A stretch of DNA of 64,000 nucleotides from Curvibacter sp. AEP1-3 (GCF_002163715.1 NZ_CP015698.1:248001-312000); one strand, 5' to 3'; numbered from the stretch's first letter, positions 54,794-64,000 are shown. Translations and numbers: made by a program. Notes: generated from the sequence alone by a model not told the origin.

Positions 54794-55476
54794 AGCTCAC
54801 CCCGCTTGGTTCCCAGGCTGTAACGCGCATTCACTTTGCGGAGCACGAACAGGGACACACTGGTGTAGATCAAGAAAAGGGCTGCACTGAACAAGAAAAA
54901 CTCAAACGGTGAGCGGGTGGCCGCGCTCGCCTGTTTGGAGATGTATGTCATTTCTTTCAAGCCGATCAAGCTCACCAGCGCTGTGGATTTGATCAATACC
55001 AGCCAATTGTTGGTAAAGCCGGGCAGGGCGTAGCGCACCATTTGCGGGGCAGTAATGCGCATGAAGGCACGGATGCGTCCCATGCCGAAGGCCCAGGCAG
55101 CTTCCATTTGGCCCTTGGGTATGGAGAGAATGGCGCCGCGGAACGTCTCGGTCATGTAGGCGCCGTAGATGAAGCCGATCGTGAGCACGCCGGCCAGAAA
55201 GGGGTTGATATCGACGGTTTTTTTGCTGCCTGAGAGCTCAAGCAGATGGTTCAGTCCGATGGTGCCGCCATAAAACACCAGCAACATGACCACCAGATCC
55301 GGGACGCCCCGGATGACAGTGGTGTACGTGGTGGACAGGGCAACCAGCACCGGTCGTCCTGACAGTTTGGCTGCTGCTCCCAGCAGACCGAGGACGATAG
55401 ACACCAGCAAGGCACACAGCGAAACGCCGATGGTCAGTACCGAGCCTTGCAATATGGCGACGTAGTAGGAGTTCAT
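54790..55476 (-). CDS. aotQ: AotQ/HisQ-type amino-acid ABC permease
   Basis: A 228-residue permease. The blocks ILQGSVLTIGVSLCALLVSIVLG, YTTVIRGVPDLVVMLLVFYG and EAAWAFGMGRIRAFMRITAPQMVRYALPG (in parts) identify the HisQ/ArtQ side of the pair. The ATG at 55476 is chosen; an in-frame TTG seven codons earlier is less likely. A perfect 12-bp hairpin lies between this gene and the binding-protein gene upstream. Confidence 0.9.
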   Translation of the reverse strand: MNSYYVAILQGSVLTIGVSLCALLVSIVLGLLGAAAKLSGRPVLVALSTTYTTVIRGVPDLVVMLLVFYGGTIGLNHLLELSGSKKTVDINPFLAGVLTIGFIYGAYMTETFRGAILSIPKGQMEAAWAFGMGRIRAFMRITAPQMVRYALPGFTNNWLVLIKSTALVSLIGLKEMTYISKQASAATRSPFEFFLFSAALFLIYTSVSLFVLRKVNARYSLGTKRGEL

Positions 55477-55499
55477 GGGAGCAGAGGAGGCAATCAACG

Positions 55500-55527
55500 C
55501 AACGGGGCGCAGTGATGCGCCCCGTTG
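55500..55527 (-). other. Perfect hairpin between binding-protein and permease genes
   Basis: CAACGGGGCGCA and TGCGCCCCGTTG pair exactly over 12 bp around the 4-base loop GTGA (given on the + strand). No T-run follows on the minus strand. It fits the common design where a hairpin protects the binding-protein mRNA and reduces read-through into the permeases. Confidence 0.8.
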
Positions 55528-55545
55528 GATGCGGTTTTACAAGAT

Positions 55546-56391
55546 TTATTCGCCGTAAACGTCGATGTTGTACTTGGCAAAGTACTTGTCGTTCAGGGTC
55601 TTGTAAGTGCCGTTGGTACGGATGGCCTTGATGGCTTCGTTCAACTCGCCCTTGAGCTTGTCTTCGCCTTTACGCAAAGCAATGCCTGCGCCGTAGCCGA
55701 AGTACTGGGGCATCTTCAGGTCCGGGCCCACCAACTCGTACTTGGCGCCTTCAGGCTTGGAGAGGAAACCACCGGTGACTTCCATGTAGTCGGCCACAGT
55801 ACCGTCCAGACGGCCGGACTTGATGTCCAGGTACACCTGGTCTTGGGCTTCGTAGGAGTTCACGATCACGCCGGCAGGCTTCAGGTCGCCCAGCGCGTAT
55901 TTCTCTTGGGTGGAGCCCTTCAGGACACCGATCTTCTTGCCTTTGATGGAGGCCGCGTCAGTGAATTTGGTGCCCTTCTTCAGCACGATGCGGCTGGGGG
56001 TGTTGTAGTACTTGTCGGTGAAATCGACTTCCTTCAGGCGGTCATCCGTGATGGACATGGAGGAAATGATGACGTCGTACTTCTTGGCGTTCAGGCCGGG
56101 GATCATGCTGTCCCAGACTTGTTCCACGAATTCGCACTTGCGCTTGATCTGTTCGCACAGAGCGTTGGCGATGTCCACGTCAAAGCCGGTGGGCTGTCCG
56201 TCTGCGGACTTGAAGGTGAAGGGTTCGTAGGTGGGGTCGATCGCGACCTTCAGGGGACCGGCTTCAGGAGCAGGTGCAGCAGCGGCAGGAGCCGATGCGG
56301 GCGCAGCAGGCGCTGCAGGAGCAGCTTCTTCTTTTTTGCCGCAAGCAGCCAAAACGGAGGTGACTGCCAGTGCCAGCAGGAGTTTCTTCAT
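55546..56391 (-). CDS. aotJ: AotJ/ArtJ-type basic amino-acid binding lipoprotein
   Basis: A 281-residue solute-binding protein. The signal sequence KKLLLALAVTSVLAACGKK has a lipobox, and an Ala/Pro linker (EEAAPAAPAAPASAPAAAAPAPEAG, in parts) follows. The mature domain shows IDPTYEPFTFKSADGQPTGFDVDIANALCE and ISSMSITDDRLKEVDFTDKYY (in parts), plus the Arg/Asp residues that clamp the amino-acid backbone. The binding residues suggest lysine, arginine or ornithine, but the choice is inference. The ATG at 56391 is the family start; in-frame upstream codons are not. Confidence 0.9.
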   Translation of the reverse strand: MKKLLLALAVTSVLAACGKKEEAAPAAPAAPASAPAAAAPAPEAGPLKVAIDPTYEPFTFKSADGQPTGFDVDIANALCEQIKRKCEFVEQVWDSMIPGLNAKKYDVIISSMSITDDRLKEVDFTDKYYNTPSRIVLKKGTKFTDAASIKGKKIGVLKGSTQEKYALGDLKPAGVIVNSYEAQDQVYLDIKSGRLDGTVADYMEVTGGFLSKPEGAKYELVGPDLKMPQYFGYGAGIALRKGEDKLKGELNEAIKAIRTNGTYKTLNDKYFAKYNIDVYGE

Positions 56392-56688
56392 GGAAAAGTC
56401 CTTAGATTTGCCGGACATTGCCGGCGGTTGAGAAAACAAGAAAAATCATTCTACGGGCTAACCAGAGCAAATTTAGTGCCGCCCCAACTCAGGGCATGGG
56501 GGTTTGTACCGGTGGAAAAAGCGCTTTTGGCGTTTTCGGAAGTCAAAAGTAATAAAAAGTTCCGAATGCGAAAAGTCTCTGAGGCGACTGGCCCTGCGAT
56601 TTCGGAATTACGGTACCCGTTGGTAAGCCCCTAAAAGTGCGTTGACGGACGTAAAACCTTACACTCGCGGGTTATCCCCCGGACTCCT
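56392..56688. promoter_or_regulatory. Divergent intergenic region between aotJ and ygiQ
   Basis: A 297-base gap that must hold both promoters. It contains an inverted repeat TTCGGAA (56535) and TTCCGAA (56560) with another TTCGGAA nearby. A TTGACG at 56642 has no properly spaced -10 box. Nothing else is recognisable. Confidence 0.4.
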
Positions 56689-59148
56689 ATGAACGCCCCA
56701 GTCGACGTCTCCTTCTTCGCGCGCGCCGCCAAGCCGATTTCCAGTTACCGCAAGTACTGGGCGTCCCGCTTTGGCACCGCCCCTTTCCTGCCCATGAGCC
56801 GCGCGGAAATGGACAAGCTCGGCTGGGACAGCTGCGACATCATCATCGTTACGGGTGATGCCTATGTGGACCACCCGAGTTTCGGTATGGCGGTCATTGG
56901 TCGCATGTTGGAGGCACAAGGCTTCCGCGTGGGCATCATCGCCCAGCCGGACTGGACCAGTGCCGAAGCATTCAAGGCGCTGGGCAAACCCAACCTGCTC
57001 TGGGGGGTGACCAGCGGCAACATGGATTCCATGATCAACCGCTACACCGCGGACCGCAAGATACGCAGCGACGATGCCTATACGCCGGGTGATGTGGGCG
57101 GCAAGCGCCCGGACCGGGCGGCCATTGTCTACAGCCAGCGTTGCCGCGAGGCCTTCAAAGACACGCCCATTGTGTTGGGTGGCATCGAAGGCAGTCTGCG
57201 CCGCATCGCGCACTACGATTACTGGAGTGACAAGGTTCGCCGCAGCATCGTGGTGGATGCCAAGTGCGATTTGCTGCTTTACGGAAATGCCGAGCGCGCG
57301 ATTGTGGAAATTGCCCACCGCTTGGCTGCGAAGGAGCCGGTCGAGAACATCACAGACGTTCGTGGCACCGCTTTTGTGCGCCGGCCTGAGGACGAAACTG
57401 GCAAAGGGTGGTTCGAAATCACCTCCACCACAGTGGATGAGCCGGGCCGGGTCGAGGCCCATGTGAACCCCTACATGACCACCAGCGAGCTGGCGGCTGA
57501 GAATGGCGCCACCTGCGCCAAGGAAGATGAAGCGAAAGCCACGGCAGCGGCCGCTGAGGCTGCGGGCGCTATGAATTCAGGAGCTGCTCGCGCAGATTCC
57601 ATGGGCGCTAGCGCCCAAAAAGACTCCAAAGCGGACGTCAATGCAGTCATTGCGCCTCTGACCTTTTTCGCAAACCCCGCGTTGTCCGGTAAAGCGAAGC
57701 TCAAGGTGCCGCCGCGTGAGAAGTCGGTGATCCGCCTGCCCAGCTATGAGCAGGTCAAGAGCGATCCCATTCTGTACGCACACGCCAACCGCGTGCTGCA
57801 CTTGGAAACCAACCCCGGTAACGCCCGCGCGCTGGTGCAGGCGCATGGCGAGGGCGCGACCGCCCGCGATGTATGGATCAACCCGCCGCCCATTCCGCTA
57901 ACCACGGCGGAAATGGACTTTGTGTTTGACCTGCCTTACGCCCGCAGCCCCCATCCGACCTACGCCGATGAAAACGGCAGCCATGATGGCGCGACCAAGA
58001 TTCCGGCGTGGGAGATGATCCGCTTCAGCGTGAACATCATGCGCGGCTGCTTCGGCGGCTGCACCTTCTGCTCCATCACCGAGCACGAGGGCCGCATCAT
58101 CCAGAGCCGTTCGGAAGAGTCCATCATCAAAGAGGTGGAAGATATCCGCGACAAGGTCAAAGGCTTCACCGGCACGATTTCTGACCTCGGCGGCCCCACG
58201 GCCAATATGTACCGCCTGGGTTGCAAGAGCCCCGAGATTGAAGCAGCCTGCCGCAAGCCCAGCTGCGTGTACCCCGGCATCTGCCAGAACCTGACGACCA
58301 ACCACGATCCGCTGATCAAGATCTACCGCCGCGCCCGTGCCCTCAAGGGCATCAAGAAGATCCTAATCGGTTCCGGCCTACGGTACGACCTTGCGGTGAA
58401 GAGCCCGGAGTACGTGAAAGAACTGGTGCAGCACCACGTGGGCGGCTATCTGAAGATTGCGCCAGAGCACACCGAACAGGGTCCGCTCACCAAGATGATG
58501 AAGCCCGGCATAGGCAGCTACGACAAGTTCAAGCAGCTGTTCGAAAAGTTCAGCGCCGAAGCGGGCAAAAAGCAGTACCTGATTCCGTATTTCATTGCCG
58601 CCCACCCTGGCACCAGCGATGAAGACATGATGAACTTGGCCATCTGGCTCAAGAAAAACGGCTTCCGCGCCGACCAGGTGCAAACCTTCTATCCGAGCCC
58701 CATGGCTACGGCTACGGCCATGTACCACTCAGGCCGCAACACCCTAAAGCGGGTGCACCGCACCGCCCAGAGCGAAGAGGAAACGGTGGATATCGTGCGG
58801 GGTGAAAAGCGTCGCCGCTTGCACAAGGCATTTTTGCGCTACCACGACGCCAACAACTGGCCACTCCTGCGCGAGGCGCTCAAGACCATGGGCCGCGCTG
58901 ACCTGATCGGCAATGGCAAGCACCACCTGATTCCGACCTTCCAGCCCTTGGTGGACGGTGGATATCAGAGCGCCCGCAAAAAGAATTCGACGGTGGTTCC
59001 GGTGAAGTCCGCCGCCGCCCGGGTGCAGCCACTTGGAAAAGCCGCAGCGCCGGTCAAGGGGCGCATCCTGACCCAGCACACCGGTTTGCCGCCCCGTGAG
59101 ACCGGAGCGCCCAAACCCTCATTCAAGGCGGCCCGTAAGCCGCGCTGA
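56689..59148 (+). CDS. YgiQ-family radical SAM protein with Ala-rich insertion
   Basis: An 819-residue radical SAM enzyme of the YgiQ family (E. coli YgiQ is ~740 residues); the reaction is unknown. The cluster cysteines are Cys454, Cys458 and Cys461 in [18 protein letters not shown]. The N-terminal UPF0313 part has ADWGTAPF-like [18 protein letters not shown] and [11 protein letters not shown]. The C-terminal half has [19 protein letters not shown] [15 protein letters not shown] and [18 protein letters not shown]. Residues ~265-325 are a low-complexity Ala/Glu/Lys-rich stretch not usual in the family, and residues 294-311 of it come from a dispersed repeat. Confidence 0.9.
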   Translation: MNAPVDVSFFARAAKPISSYRKYWASRFGTAPFLPMSRAEMDKLGWDSCDIIIVTGDAYVDHPSFGMAVIGRMLEAQGFRVGIIAQPDWTSAEAFKALGKPNLLWGVTSGNMDSMINRYTADRKIRSDDAYTPGDVGGKRPDRAAIVYSQRCREAFKDTPIVLGGIEGSLRRIAHYDYWSDKVRRSIVVDAKCDLLLYGNAERAIVEIAHRLAAKEPVENITDVRGTAFVRRPEDETGKGWFEITSTTVDEPGRVEAHVNPYMTTSELAAENGATCAKEDEAKATAAAAEAAGAMNSGAARADSMGASAQKDSKADVNAVIAPLTFFANPALSGKAKLKVPPREKSVIRLPSYEQVKSDPILYAHANRVLHLETNPGNARALVQAHGEGATARDVWINPPPIPLTTAEMDFVFDLPYARSPHPTYADENGSHDGATKIPAWEMIRFSVNIMRGCFGGCTFCSITEHEGRIIQSRSEESIIKEVEDIRDKVKGFTGTISDLGGPTANMYRLGCKSPEIEAACRKPSCVYPGICQNLTTNHDPLIKIYRRARALKGIKKILIGSGLRYDLAVKSPEYVKELVQHHVGGYLKIAPEHTEQGPLTKMMKPGIGSYDKFKQLFEKFSAEAGKKQYLIPYFIAAHPGTSDEDMMNLAIWLKKNGFRADQVQTFYPSPMATATAMYHSGRNTLKRVHRTAQSEEETVDIVRGEKRRRLHKAFLRYHDANNWPLLREALKTMGRADLIGNGKHHLIPTFQPLVDGGYQSARKKNSTVVPVKSAAARVQPLGKAAAPVKGRILTQHTGLPPRETGAPKPSFKAARKPR
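57568..57616 (+). repeat. Dispersed ~45-bp repeat, copy 6 (inside the ygiQ gene)
   Basis: GCTATGAATTCAGGAGCTGC, TCGCGCAGATTCCATGGGCG and CTAGCGCCC match the repeat. The copy is read in frame as [16 protein letters not shown]. Its right end GGGCGCTAGCGCCC (57603-57616) is a perfect palindrome. Confidence 0.8.
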
Positions 59149-59157
59149 TTTCGCTAG

Positions 59158-59592
59158 TTACTGCAGGGTGTCGCCGTCGTCGCCGGCGGCGATGGCCTTT
59201 TTGTCTCGCACATTCTTTTGCACGGTAACGGCGCTGTATAAGGCGAGCACGAAGGACATGGCGTAGTAGCCCTTCTCGGATAGCAGCAGGGTTGCATTCC
59301 ACAAACCGGTGCCCAACAAGAGCAGCGACAAACCTACCGCCAGATAACAGATGCCGTAGTAGGCGCCTGAGACCGGAATTCCTTCCAGCTTGTCGCGTAC
59401 ACATTTTTGCAGCGATACGGCGGCGAACAATCCAAAGGCCAGCAAGGTGAAGTAGTAGCCTTTTTCGTTCAGCTGCATTTCAGCATTCCACAGGCCGAGC
59501 AGAAAACCACCGGTGCCCAAGCCCAGGCACGCGAAAGTTGCACCCACATAGGCGCCGGAAGAAGACTGTGGAAACTGGATAGATGTTTTCAT
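59158..59592 (-). CDS. YiaA/YiaB-like inner-membrane protein with internal duplication
   Basis: A 144-residue membrane protein of the yiaAB two-helix family. Two similar halves are evident: [34 protein letters not shown] and [34 protein letters not shown], compared in shorter blocks. They share LWNAxxxLxEKGYY and (C/N)VRDK. Each half has two helices, so four in total. The function is unknown. It converges with ygiQ, leaving 9 bases between stops. Confidence 0.85.
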   Translation of the reverse strand: MKTSIQFPQSSSGAYVGATFACLGLGTGGFLLGLWNAEMQLNEKGYYFTLLAFGLFAAVSLQKCVRDKLEGIPVSGAYYGICYLAVGLSLLLLGTGLWNATLLLSEKGYYAMSFVLALYSAVTVQKNVRDKKAIAAGDDGDTLQ

Positions 59593-59731
59593 GGGTAGAT
59601 GTGTGACGAAACAAAAGGATTGGCGTTGATGAACCGGAGTGCTGCTGCCTGATGGCGCTAAGCTATTGTTTTTGGTTGCCAGTGCAATGCCGGCGCCATT
59701 CTCTCAATAAACTTCGGACTTTTTCCAAAAA

Positions 59732-60367
59732 ATGATCAGGGTAATCACGATAGCGTTGCTGCTGCCCGCCTTTGCCTGGGCCCAGGCGCCCATTCAGTTC
59801 AGCAACAGTCCGAAGGCCATCCAGCAATACGAATCGAGCACGCTCGAAAGCCTGGTCGAGCGCTGTCCTGTCGTGAAGGCGGAGAGTTACAAGGCCCCTG
59901 ATGAGGTGCGTTCCCTGCGAAACGGGTTCGTAGATGTGATCACGCAAAATCCGCAAACCGGTCTGTATTCAGTTTTCGTTTTTGATCAGGATAAGCGCAG
60001 CTTCGTTCTGGTGGATGGGCAGGCGCTCTCCCGAGACAAGAAACTTTCTCTCAGGTTAGTGCTACCCAGGGATTACGGCCGTTGCCGCCTGGTCCGCACG
60101 CCGCAGGGTGCGGAGATGCTGGAGGTCGTGCACACAGAGCGCAACTACGTGTCTGACGTGCAGCGTATGCAAAAGCTCGGCAAAGAGCTGCTGGAATTGA
60201 GCGCAGCAGCTGTGCCACAACCCGCAGCATGTGTCGCTGCAGCCGGGATGCAGGATATTCAGTTTTGGGATGCCGGCAACCGCGTCAGTCTGAATGTGTG
60301 CCATGAAGCCACAGCAGCCATGGTTGAGCGCTTGCGCAAAACGGTTCGCAAAGCCCATGAACGCTAG
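59732..60367 (+). CDS. Secreted protein of unknown function
   Basis: A 211-residue protein with a signal peptide RVITIALLLPAFAWAQA and likely cleavage after WAQA. It has five cysteines spread over the chain (VERCPVV, YGRCRLV, AACVAA, LNVCHEA), suggesting disulfide bonds in the periplasm. No domain is recognised. Its last 11 bases overlap the start of the TraB/GumN-like gene, so the pair is probably co-translated and functionally linked. Confidence 0.7.
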   Translation: MIRVITIALLLPAFAWAQAPIQFSNSPKAIQQYESSTLESLVERCPVVKAESYKAPDEVRSLRNGFVDVITQNPQTGLYSVFVFDQDKRSFVLVDGQALSRDKKLSLRLVLPRDYGRCRLVRTPQGAEMLEVVHTERNYVSDVQRMQKLGKELLELSAAAVPQPAACVAAAGMQDIQFWDAGNRVSLNVCHEATAAMVERLRKTVRKAHER

Positions 60368-61319
60368 AACCTTTTGGCAATCATTCAAGCGTCGGGTTCT
60401 TGGTGCCTGTCTGCTGGGTTTATCGGCGTGGACTGCGGCCGCTGAAAACGAGTGCCCGCCCGAGCCCAAGCCTTTGTCTCCCGAAATGTTGTCTGCGGCC
60501 CAGCGGCAGGCCCGCGACCGGGGTTTTCTATGGCGAGTGAGCAAGGACGGGCACAGCTCCTATCTTTATGGCACTTTGCATGTGGGCCGTGAGGCATGGC
60601 TAGCCGCTGGGCCTGCATTGGAGCAGGCGCTGAAAAGCACCAACACATTGGCCCTGGAGTTGGACCCGCTGGACCCTGATGTGGCTGTACAAATGGGGCA
60701 AGCTCTGGCCAAGACGCCCAAACGCAAATTGGAGGAGGGTGCGCGGGCACGACTGGGGCGCCAGTTGCAGGTGCAGTGCATGCCAGTCGAGTCCGCTGAC
60801 CAAGTTCCTGCGGAATTGTTGCTGGCTGGTTTGTCCCTGAACCTCGCGCGCCGGGATGGTTTGGATGGTCAATTCGGTTCAGAAATGTTTCTGGCCATGA
60901 TGGCGCGCGCGCGAGGTATGAAAGTCGTCTCCTTGGAGACCGTGGAGTTACAGCTTCGGGCGCTTTTGGCCGCAGATGATGCAGAGGCACGTCAGATCCT
61001 CATCGATGGTCTCAATGAGCTGGAATCCGGCCATGCCAGAGAGAGCTTGCTGGATTTGGTCAGCATGTGGGAGACCGGCGATGTCCGCCGCTTGAATACG
61101 TACGAGCAGTGGTGCGAGTGCGTGGTAACTCCCATGGAAAAGTTACAGATGCAGCGTTTGTTGGACGAGCGAAACCCTGCCATGGCGCGCCAAATTGATG
61201 CAATGCACCGAAGTGGTTCGCGAGTTTTGGCCGCGGTCGGGAGTCTCCACATGTCCGGTCCACGGGGCTTGCCAGCCGTGTTAGCCCGAATGGGCTATGA
61301 GATCGAGCGTTTACCCTGA
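60357..61319 (+). CDS. TraB/GumN-family secreted protein
   Basis: A 320-residue protein of the TraB/PrgY/GumN family, a putative metal-dependent protease fold. After the signal peptide (VLGACLLGLSAWTAAA), the family block FLWRVSKDGHSSYLYGTLHVGREAWLAAGPALEQAL, seen in parts, carries the N-terminal GTLHVG motif. The C-terminus has VLAAVGSLHMSGPRGLPAVLARMGYEIERL (in parts) with the second conserved G-x-x-H. The substrate is unknown. The ATG at 60357 overlaps the upstream secreted-protein gene by 11 bases. Confidence 0.83.
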   Translation: MNARTFWQSFKRRVLGACLLGLSAWTAAAENECPPEPKPLSPEMLSAAQRQARDRGFLWRVSKDGHSSYLYGTLHVGREAWLAAGPALEQALKSTNTLALELDPLDPDVAVQMGQALAKTPKRKLEEGARARLGRQLQVQCMPVESADQVPAELLLAGLSLNLARRDGLDGQFGSEMFLAMMARARGMKVVSLETVELQLRALLAADDAEARQILIDGLNELESGHARESLLDLVSMWETGDVRRLNTYEQWCECVVTPMEKLQMQRLLDERNPAMARQIDAMHRSGSRVLAAVGSLHMSGPRGLPAVLARMGYEIERLP

Positions 61320-61372
61320 TGTGCATGGTGCCTAGCGCCTCCTCGTGTAGTCACAATGTTGGTAACTTTGTG

Positions 61373-61386
61373 TGGTAACGGTTACA
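61373..61386. promoter_or_regulatory. LacI-family operator-like palindrome upstream of glgB
   Basis: TGGTAACGGTTACA fits the pattern TG-N4-CG-N4-CA used by LacI/GalR-family sugar regulators and agrees with TGNNANCGNTNNCA at every fixed base. It lies 137 bases before the chosen glgB start and 54 bases after the preceding gene. A partial CACAA-TTGTG inverted repeat overlaps its left side. No LacI gene is in the window. Confidence 0.55.
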
Positions 61387-61509
61387 AAATTTCGGTTTTC
61401 ATGAATCGCGTGGGGTCCGGCACGCTTTTTCGAAGACTTATGGAATAAGCTGTGATTTAAACCAATGACAAACCTGTTGCCCATGAGCACAGGTGAATGT
61501 GAGAGACAT

Positions 61510-63696
61510 ATGCTGACAGACCACGACCTGGGTGCCTTGATGCGGGCCCAACATGCAGATCCTTTCAGCATTCTCGGGCCCCACGTTGATGCCGGTGGCG
61601 TGCGAATCAGTGCACTGTTTCCTGCTGCTCAGACCGTGCGGGCCACGGACCGTGACACCGGCGAGGTGATCGGCGAGTTGCTTCGTCACGAGGGCACGGA
61701 CGTCTTCACACTGGTGCTACCCGGCGCAACGTCCATCCCTGACTACCGGCTGGAGGTTCATTGGCAGGATGCTGATGCGGGTGTCTCCGTGATGGAAGAT
61801 CCTTATCGCTTCCCGGTTGTTCTTCAGGAAATGGATTTGTGGCTGCTGGCTGAAGGCACCCATTTGCGCCCCTATGAGTGCCTTGGCGCGCATCCAACCC
61901 AAATGTGCGGAATCGACGGCACCAGCTTTGCCGTGTGGGCCCCGAACGCCAAACGGGTGTCGGTGGTGGGTTCCTTCAACGGGTGGGATGGACGGAGGCA
62001 TCCCATGCGGCTGCGACGGGAGTGCGGTGTCTGGGAAATATTCCTTCCGCATGTGAGCAAGGGTGATCTCTACAAGTTCGAGATATGGAACGCCCGCGAT
62101 GCCATCACTACCAAGGCAGACCCTTTTGCGTTTTCAGCGCAGCTTCGGCCTGATACTGCCAGCGTGGTTTGCGGCTTGTTGCCCCGCCTGCCCATGGGCA
62201 GTGACCGCGTCTGCGCGAATGGCCTGCAGCAGCCACTCAGCATTTATGAAGTGCACTTGGGCTCTTGGCGTAAGGCCGATGGATGGCGCTGGCTGAATTA
62301 CCGCGAGTTGGCCGACTCCTTGGTGCCCTATGCGCGTGAGATGGGTTTCACGCACTTGGAACTCTTGCCGGTGAGTGAGCACCCCTTTGACGGATCGTGG
62401 GGCTACCAGCCCTTGGGGCTTTTTGCGCCCACTTCGCGTTTTGGGACGCCCGAGGATTTCAAGTATTTTGTGGATGCTGCCCACGCTGCAGGGCTGGGTG
62501 TGATTTTGGACTGGGTGCCTGCCCATTTTCCGAGTGATGCACATGGCTTGGCCGAGTTTGACGGCACCCACTTGTATGAATACGCTGACCCTAAGGAAGG
62601 CTTTCACCAGGACTGGAATACGCTGATTTACAACTTCGGTCGCACCGAAGTGCGCAACTTTCTGGTGAGCAATGCACTGTACTGGCTGGAGCGCTTTGGT
62701 ATTGATGGCTTGCGGGTGGACGCGGTGGCATCCATGCTGTACCGGGACTACAGCCGGGCTGCAGGACAGTGGATTCCCAATAAACACGGTGGTCGAGAGA
62801 ACCTGGAGGCGATTGAGTTTCTGCGCCGCATGAACCATGTGGTGGGTACCGAGCGTCCTGGAGCGATCACACTCGCAGAAGAATCCACTGCGTTCCCCGG
62901 TGTGAGCCGTCCGCCGTCTCCGGACTTGCAGAGCGGTGGCCTAGGCTTTCATTACAAATGGAACATGGGCTGGATGCACGACACCCTGGAGTACGCCTCC
63001 ATGGACGGGGTACACCGCAAGTACCACCAGAACCAACTCACCTTCGGGTTGATGTACGCGTTCACCGAGAACTTCGTGCTCCCTCTGTCACACGACGAAG
63101 TGGTGCATGGCAAGGCGTCGTTGCTCGGCAAGATGTCCGGGGACGAATGGCAAAAGTTTGCGAATTTGCGTGCGCTGTACGGTTTCATGTGGGCCTACCC
63201 CGGCAAAAAATTGCTGTTCATGGGATGCGAGTTGGCCCAGCCCACAGAGTGGGCCGACGGCTCCCAGCTGCCCTGGCATCTGGAGCAACAAGCGCCGCAT
63301 CAGGGGGTGCAGCGTTTGGTGCGTGATCTGAACCGCGTGTACCGTGCGTTCCCTGCGTTGCATGAGCAGGATGTGCAGTCAGAAGGTTTTGAGTGGATTG
63401 CCCATGACGATTCCGCACAGTCCGTTATCGCCTTTCAACGGCGGGCGAAAGACGGCCGGGCGGTGGTGGTGGTCTGTAACTTCACACCTGTGCCTCGACC
63501 CGGGTACCGCATCGGCGTACCAGTGGCAGGGGCCTGGCGCGAAGTCATCAACACCGACAACGGTGTGTATGGCGGCAGCAGCCTGAGTTCGGGCGCGCGA
63601 AGCACCGAGCCGGTCGCAGCGCATCACTTGGGTCAGTCGCTGGTCATTACTTTGCCGCCGCTGGCATGCCTTGTGCTCATTCCCGGAGAAGAATGA
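61510..63696 (+). CDS. glgB: GlgB, 1,4-alpha-glucan branching enzyme
   Basis: A 728-residue GH13 enzyme, equal in length to E. coli GlgB, that makes alpha-1,6 branches in glycogen. The N-terminal part has two carbohydrate-binding domains (DPFSILGPH and [23 protein letters not shown], in parts). The catalytic barrel has [15 protein letters not shown], Asp in [18 protein letters not shown], Glu in [16 protein letters not shown] and [10 protein letters not shown] chose the ATG at 61510, with GAGAGAC upstream; an ATG at 61465 would add 15 residues. Its stop overlaps glgX by 4 bases. Confidence 0.95.
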   Translation: MLTDHDLGALMRAQHADPFSILGPHVDAGGVRISALFPAAQTVRATDRDTGEVIGELLRHEGTDVFTLVLPGATSIPDYRLEVHWQDADAGVSVMEDPYRFPVVLQEMDLWLLAEGTHLRPYECLGAHPTQMCGIDGTSFAVWAPNAKRVSVVGSFNGWDGRRHPMRLRRECGVWEIFLPHVSKGDLYKFEIWNARDAITTKADPFAFSAQLRPDTASVVCGLLPRLPMGSDRVCANGLQQPLSIYEVHLGSWRKADGWRWLNYRELADSLVPYAREMGFTHLELLPVSEHPFDGSWGYQPLGLFAPTSRFGTPEDFKYFVDAAHAAGLGVILDWVPAHFPSDAHGLAEFDGTHLYEYADPKEGFHQDWNTLIYNFGRTEVRNFLVSNALYWLERFGIDGLRVDAVASMLYRDYSRAAGQWIPNKHGGRENLEAIEFLRRMNHVVGTERPGAITLAEESTAFPGVSRPPSPDLQSGGLGFHYKWNMGWMHDTLEYASMDGVHRKYHQNQLTFGLMYAFTENFVLPLSHDEVVHGKASLLGKMSGDEWQKFANLRALYGFMWAYPGKKLLFMGCELAQPTEWADGSQLPWHLEQQAPHQGVQRLVRDLNRVYRAFPALHEQDVQSEGFEWIAHDDSAQSVIAFQRRAKDGRAVVVVCNFTPVPRPGYRIGVPVAGAWREVINTDNGVYGGSSLSSGARSTEPVAAHHLGQSLVITLPPLACLVLIPGEE

Positions 63697-64000
63697 GTCG
63701 TTCCATGTCTTTGTTGAGCATGCTGCCGGGAAATGCTGCCGAGTGGGGCGCCACCCTCACGCCGGAGGGTGTGAATTTCACCTTGGCTGCGCCTAACGCT
63801 ACTTCGGTGGACCTGTGTCTATTTGATGAGGCAGGCGTGACCGAGTTGCAGCGCTTGCCCTTGCCCGCCAAAACAGGCGATGTGTGGCATGGCCTTCTGC
63901 CCGCGGGTCGTGCAGGGCAGGTGTACGGGTTTCGTGTCCATGGGCCATGGGCGCCCGAGCGTGGCCACCGGTTCAATCCTGCCAAGTTGCTGCTGGACCC
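63693..64000 (+). CDS. glgX: GlgX, glycogen debranching enzyme (5' part)
   Basis: The first ~102 codons of an isoamylase-type debranching enzyme, cut by the window end. The start ATG overlaps the glgB stop (ATGA), so translation is coupled. After [27 protein letters not shown] comes [13 protein letters not shown], then [38 protein letters not shown] in parts. The last blocks are the CBM48 and lead-in typical of GlgX. The catalytic domain lies beyond the window. Confidence 0.9.
   Translation, partial: MSRSMSLLSMLPGNAAEWGATLTPEGVNFTLAAPNATSVDLCLFDEAGVTELQRLPLPAKTGDVWHGLLPAGRAGQVYGFRVHGPWAPERGHRFNPAKLLLD

Noticed and set aside
55525..56634. Open + strand frame antisense to the aotJ gene
   Set aside because: It overlaps a clear binding-protein gene and continues without a domain into the intergenic region; no start signal supports it.
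56642..56665. TTGACG and TACACT as a sigma-70 promoter of ygiQ
   Set aside because: The spacing of 12 bases is too short for a usable promoter.

Overview
The window looks like chromosome of a betaproteobacterium of the Burkholderiales, most likely Comamonadaceae near Rhodoferax. This is inferred from the gene order rlmN-pilW-rodZ-ispG-hisS-yfgM-bamB-der-hfq-hflX-hflK-hflC-DUF2065-hisZ-purA, from the abundance of Bug/TctC solute-binding proteins, and from protein signatures. I saw no rRNA, tRNA, CRISPR array, prophage or insertion sequence. Coding density is very high and no stretch longer than 300 bases lacks a gene.

Region 1 (1-15.3 kb) is one long + strand block of housekeeping genes: RNA modification (rlmN), pilus pilotin (pilW), cell shape (rodZ), isoprenoids (ispG), translation (hisS), outer-membrane assembly (yfgM, bamB), ribosome GTPases (der, hflX), the RNA chaperone hfq, the FtsH regulators hflK/hflC, histidine and purine synthesis (hisZ, purA) and a phosphoribosyltransferase. 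Many neighbours overlap by a few bases. Region 2 (15.3-24.8 kb) holds metC, a DUF2189 membrane protein, a tiny Lys-rich protein, the divergent pair tesA/ABC ATPase whose start codons overlap, an orphan membrane sensor kinase, rlmB and small envelope proteins. Region 3 (24.9-32.6 kb) has a split chromate transporter, a predicted metal-dependent hydrolase, a lipase-like hydrolase and a beta-oxidation set (fadJ-like, fadA-like, divergent acyl-CoA dehydrogenase).

Region 4 (32.6-46.7 kb) is the most accessory part. A TctD/TctE two-component system is translationally coupled to a TctC protein, and a second Bug protein diverges from it. Then comes a + strand run: LysR regulator, class III CoA-transferase, HMG-CoA-lyase-like enzyme, VOC protein, alpha/beta hydrolase, third Bug protein, D-2-hydroxyacid dehydrogenase, glycerate 2-kinase, TctB and TctA. 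Read as a pathway, it would import a carboxylate, load it on CoA, cleave it to an acyl-CoA and a 2-oxo acid such as hydroxypyruvate, and send that through glycerate to 2-phosphoglycerate. The substrate is unknown.

Region 5 (46.8-56.4 kb) has a TSUP permease, small enzymes, an acyltransferase, a PAS-GGDEF diguanylate cyclase and an AotJQMOP-like amino-acid ABC transporter that includes an aspartoacylase-family gene. Region 6 (56.7-64 kb) has a YgiQ-type radical SAM protein with an unusual insertion, a YiaA-like membrane protein, a secreted protein/TraB pair, and glgB-glgX, the latter cut by the window edge.

The most unusual signal is a roughly 45-bp dispersed repeat present in six copies, all in the same orientation. 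Two lie between genes and one forms a perfect intrinsic terminator. Three are built into proteins: a lipoprotein signal peptide, an in-frame insert in YgiQ, and the C-terminus plus stop codon of the diguanylate cyclase.
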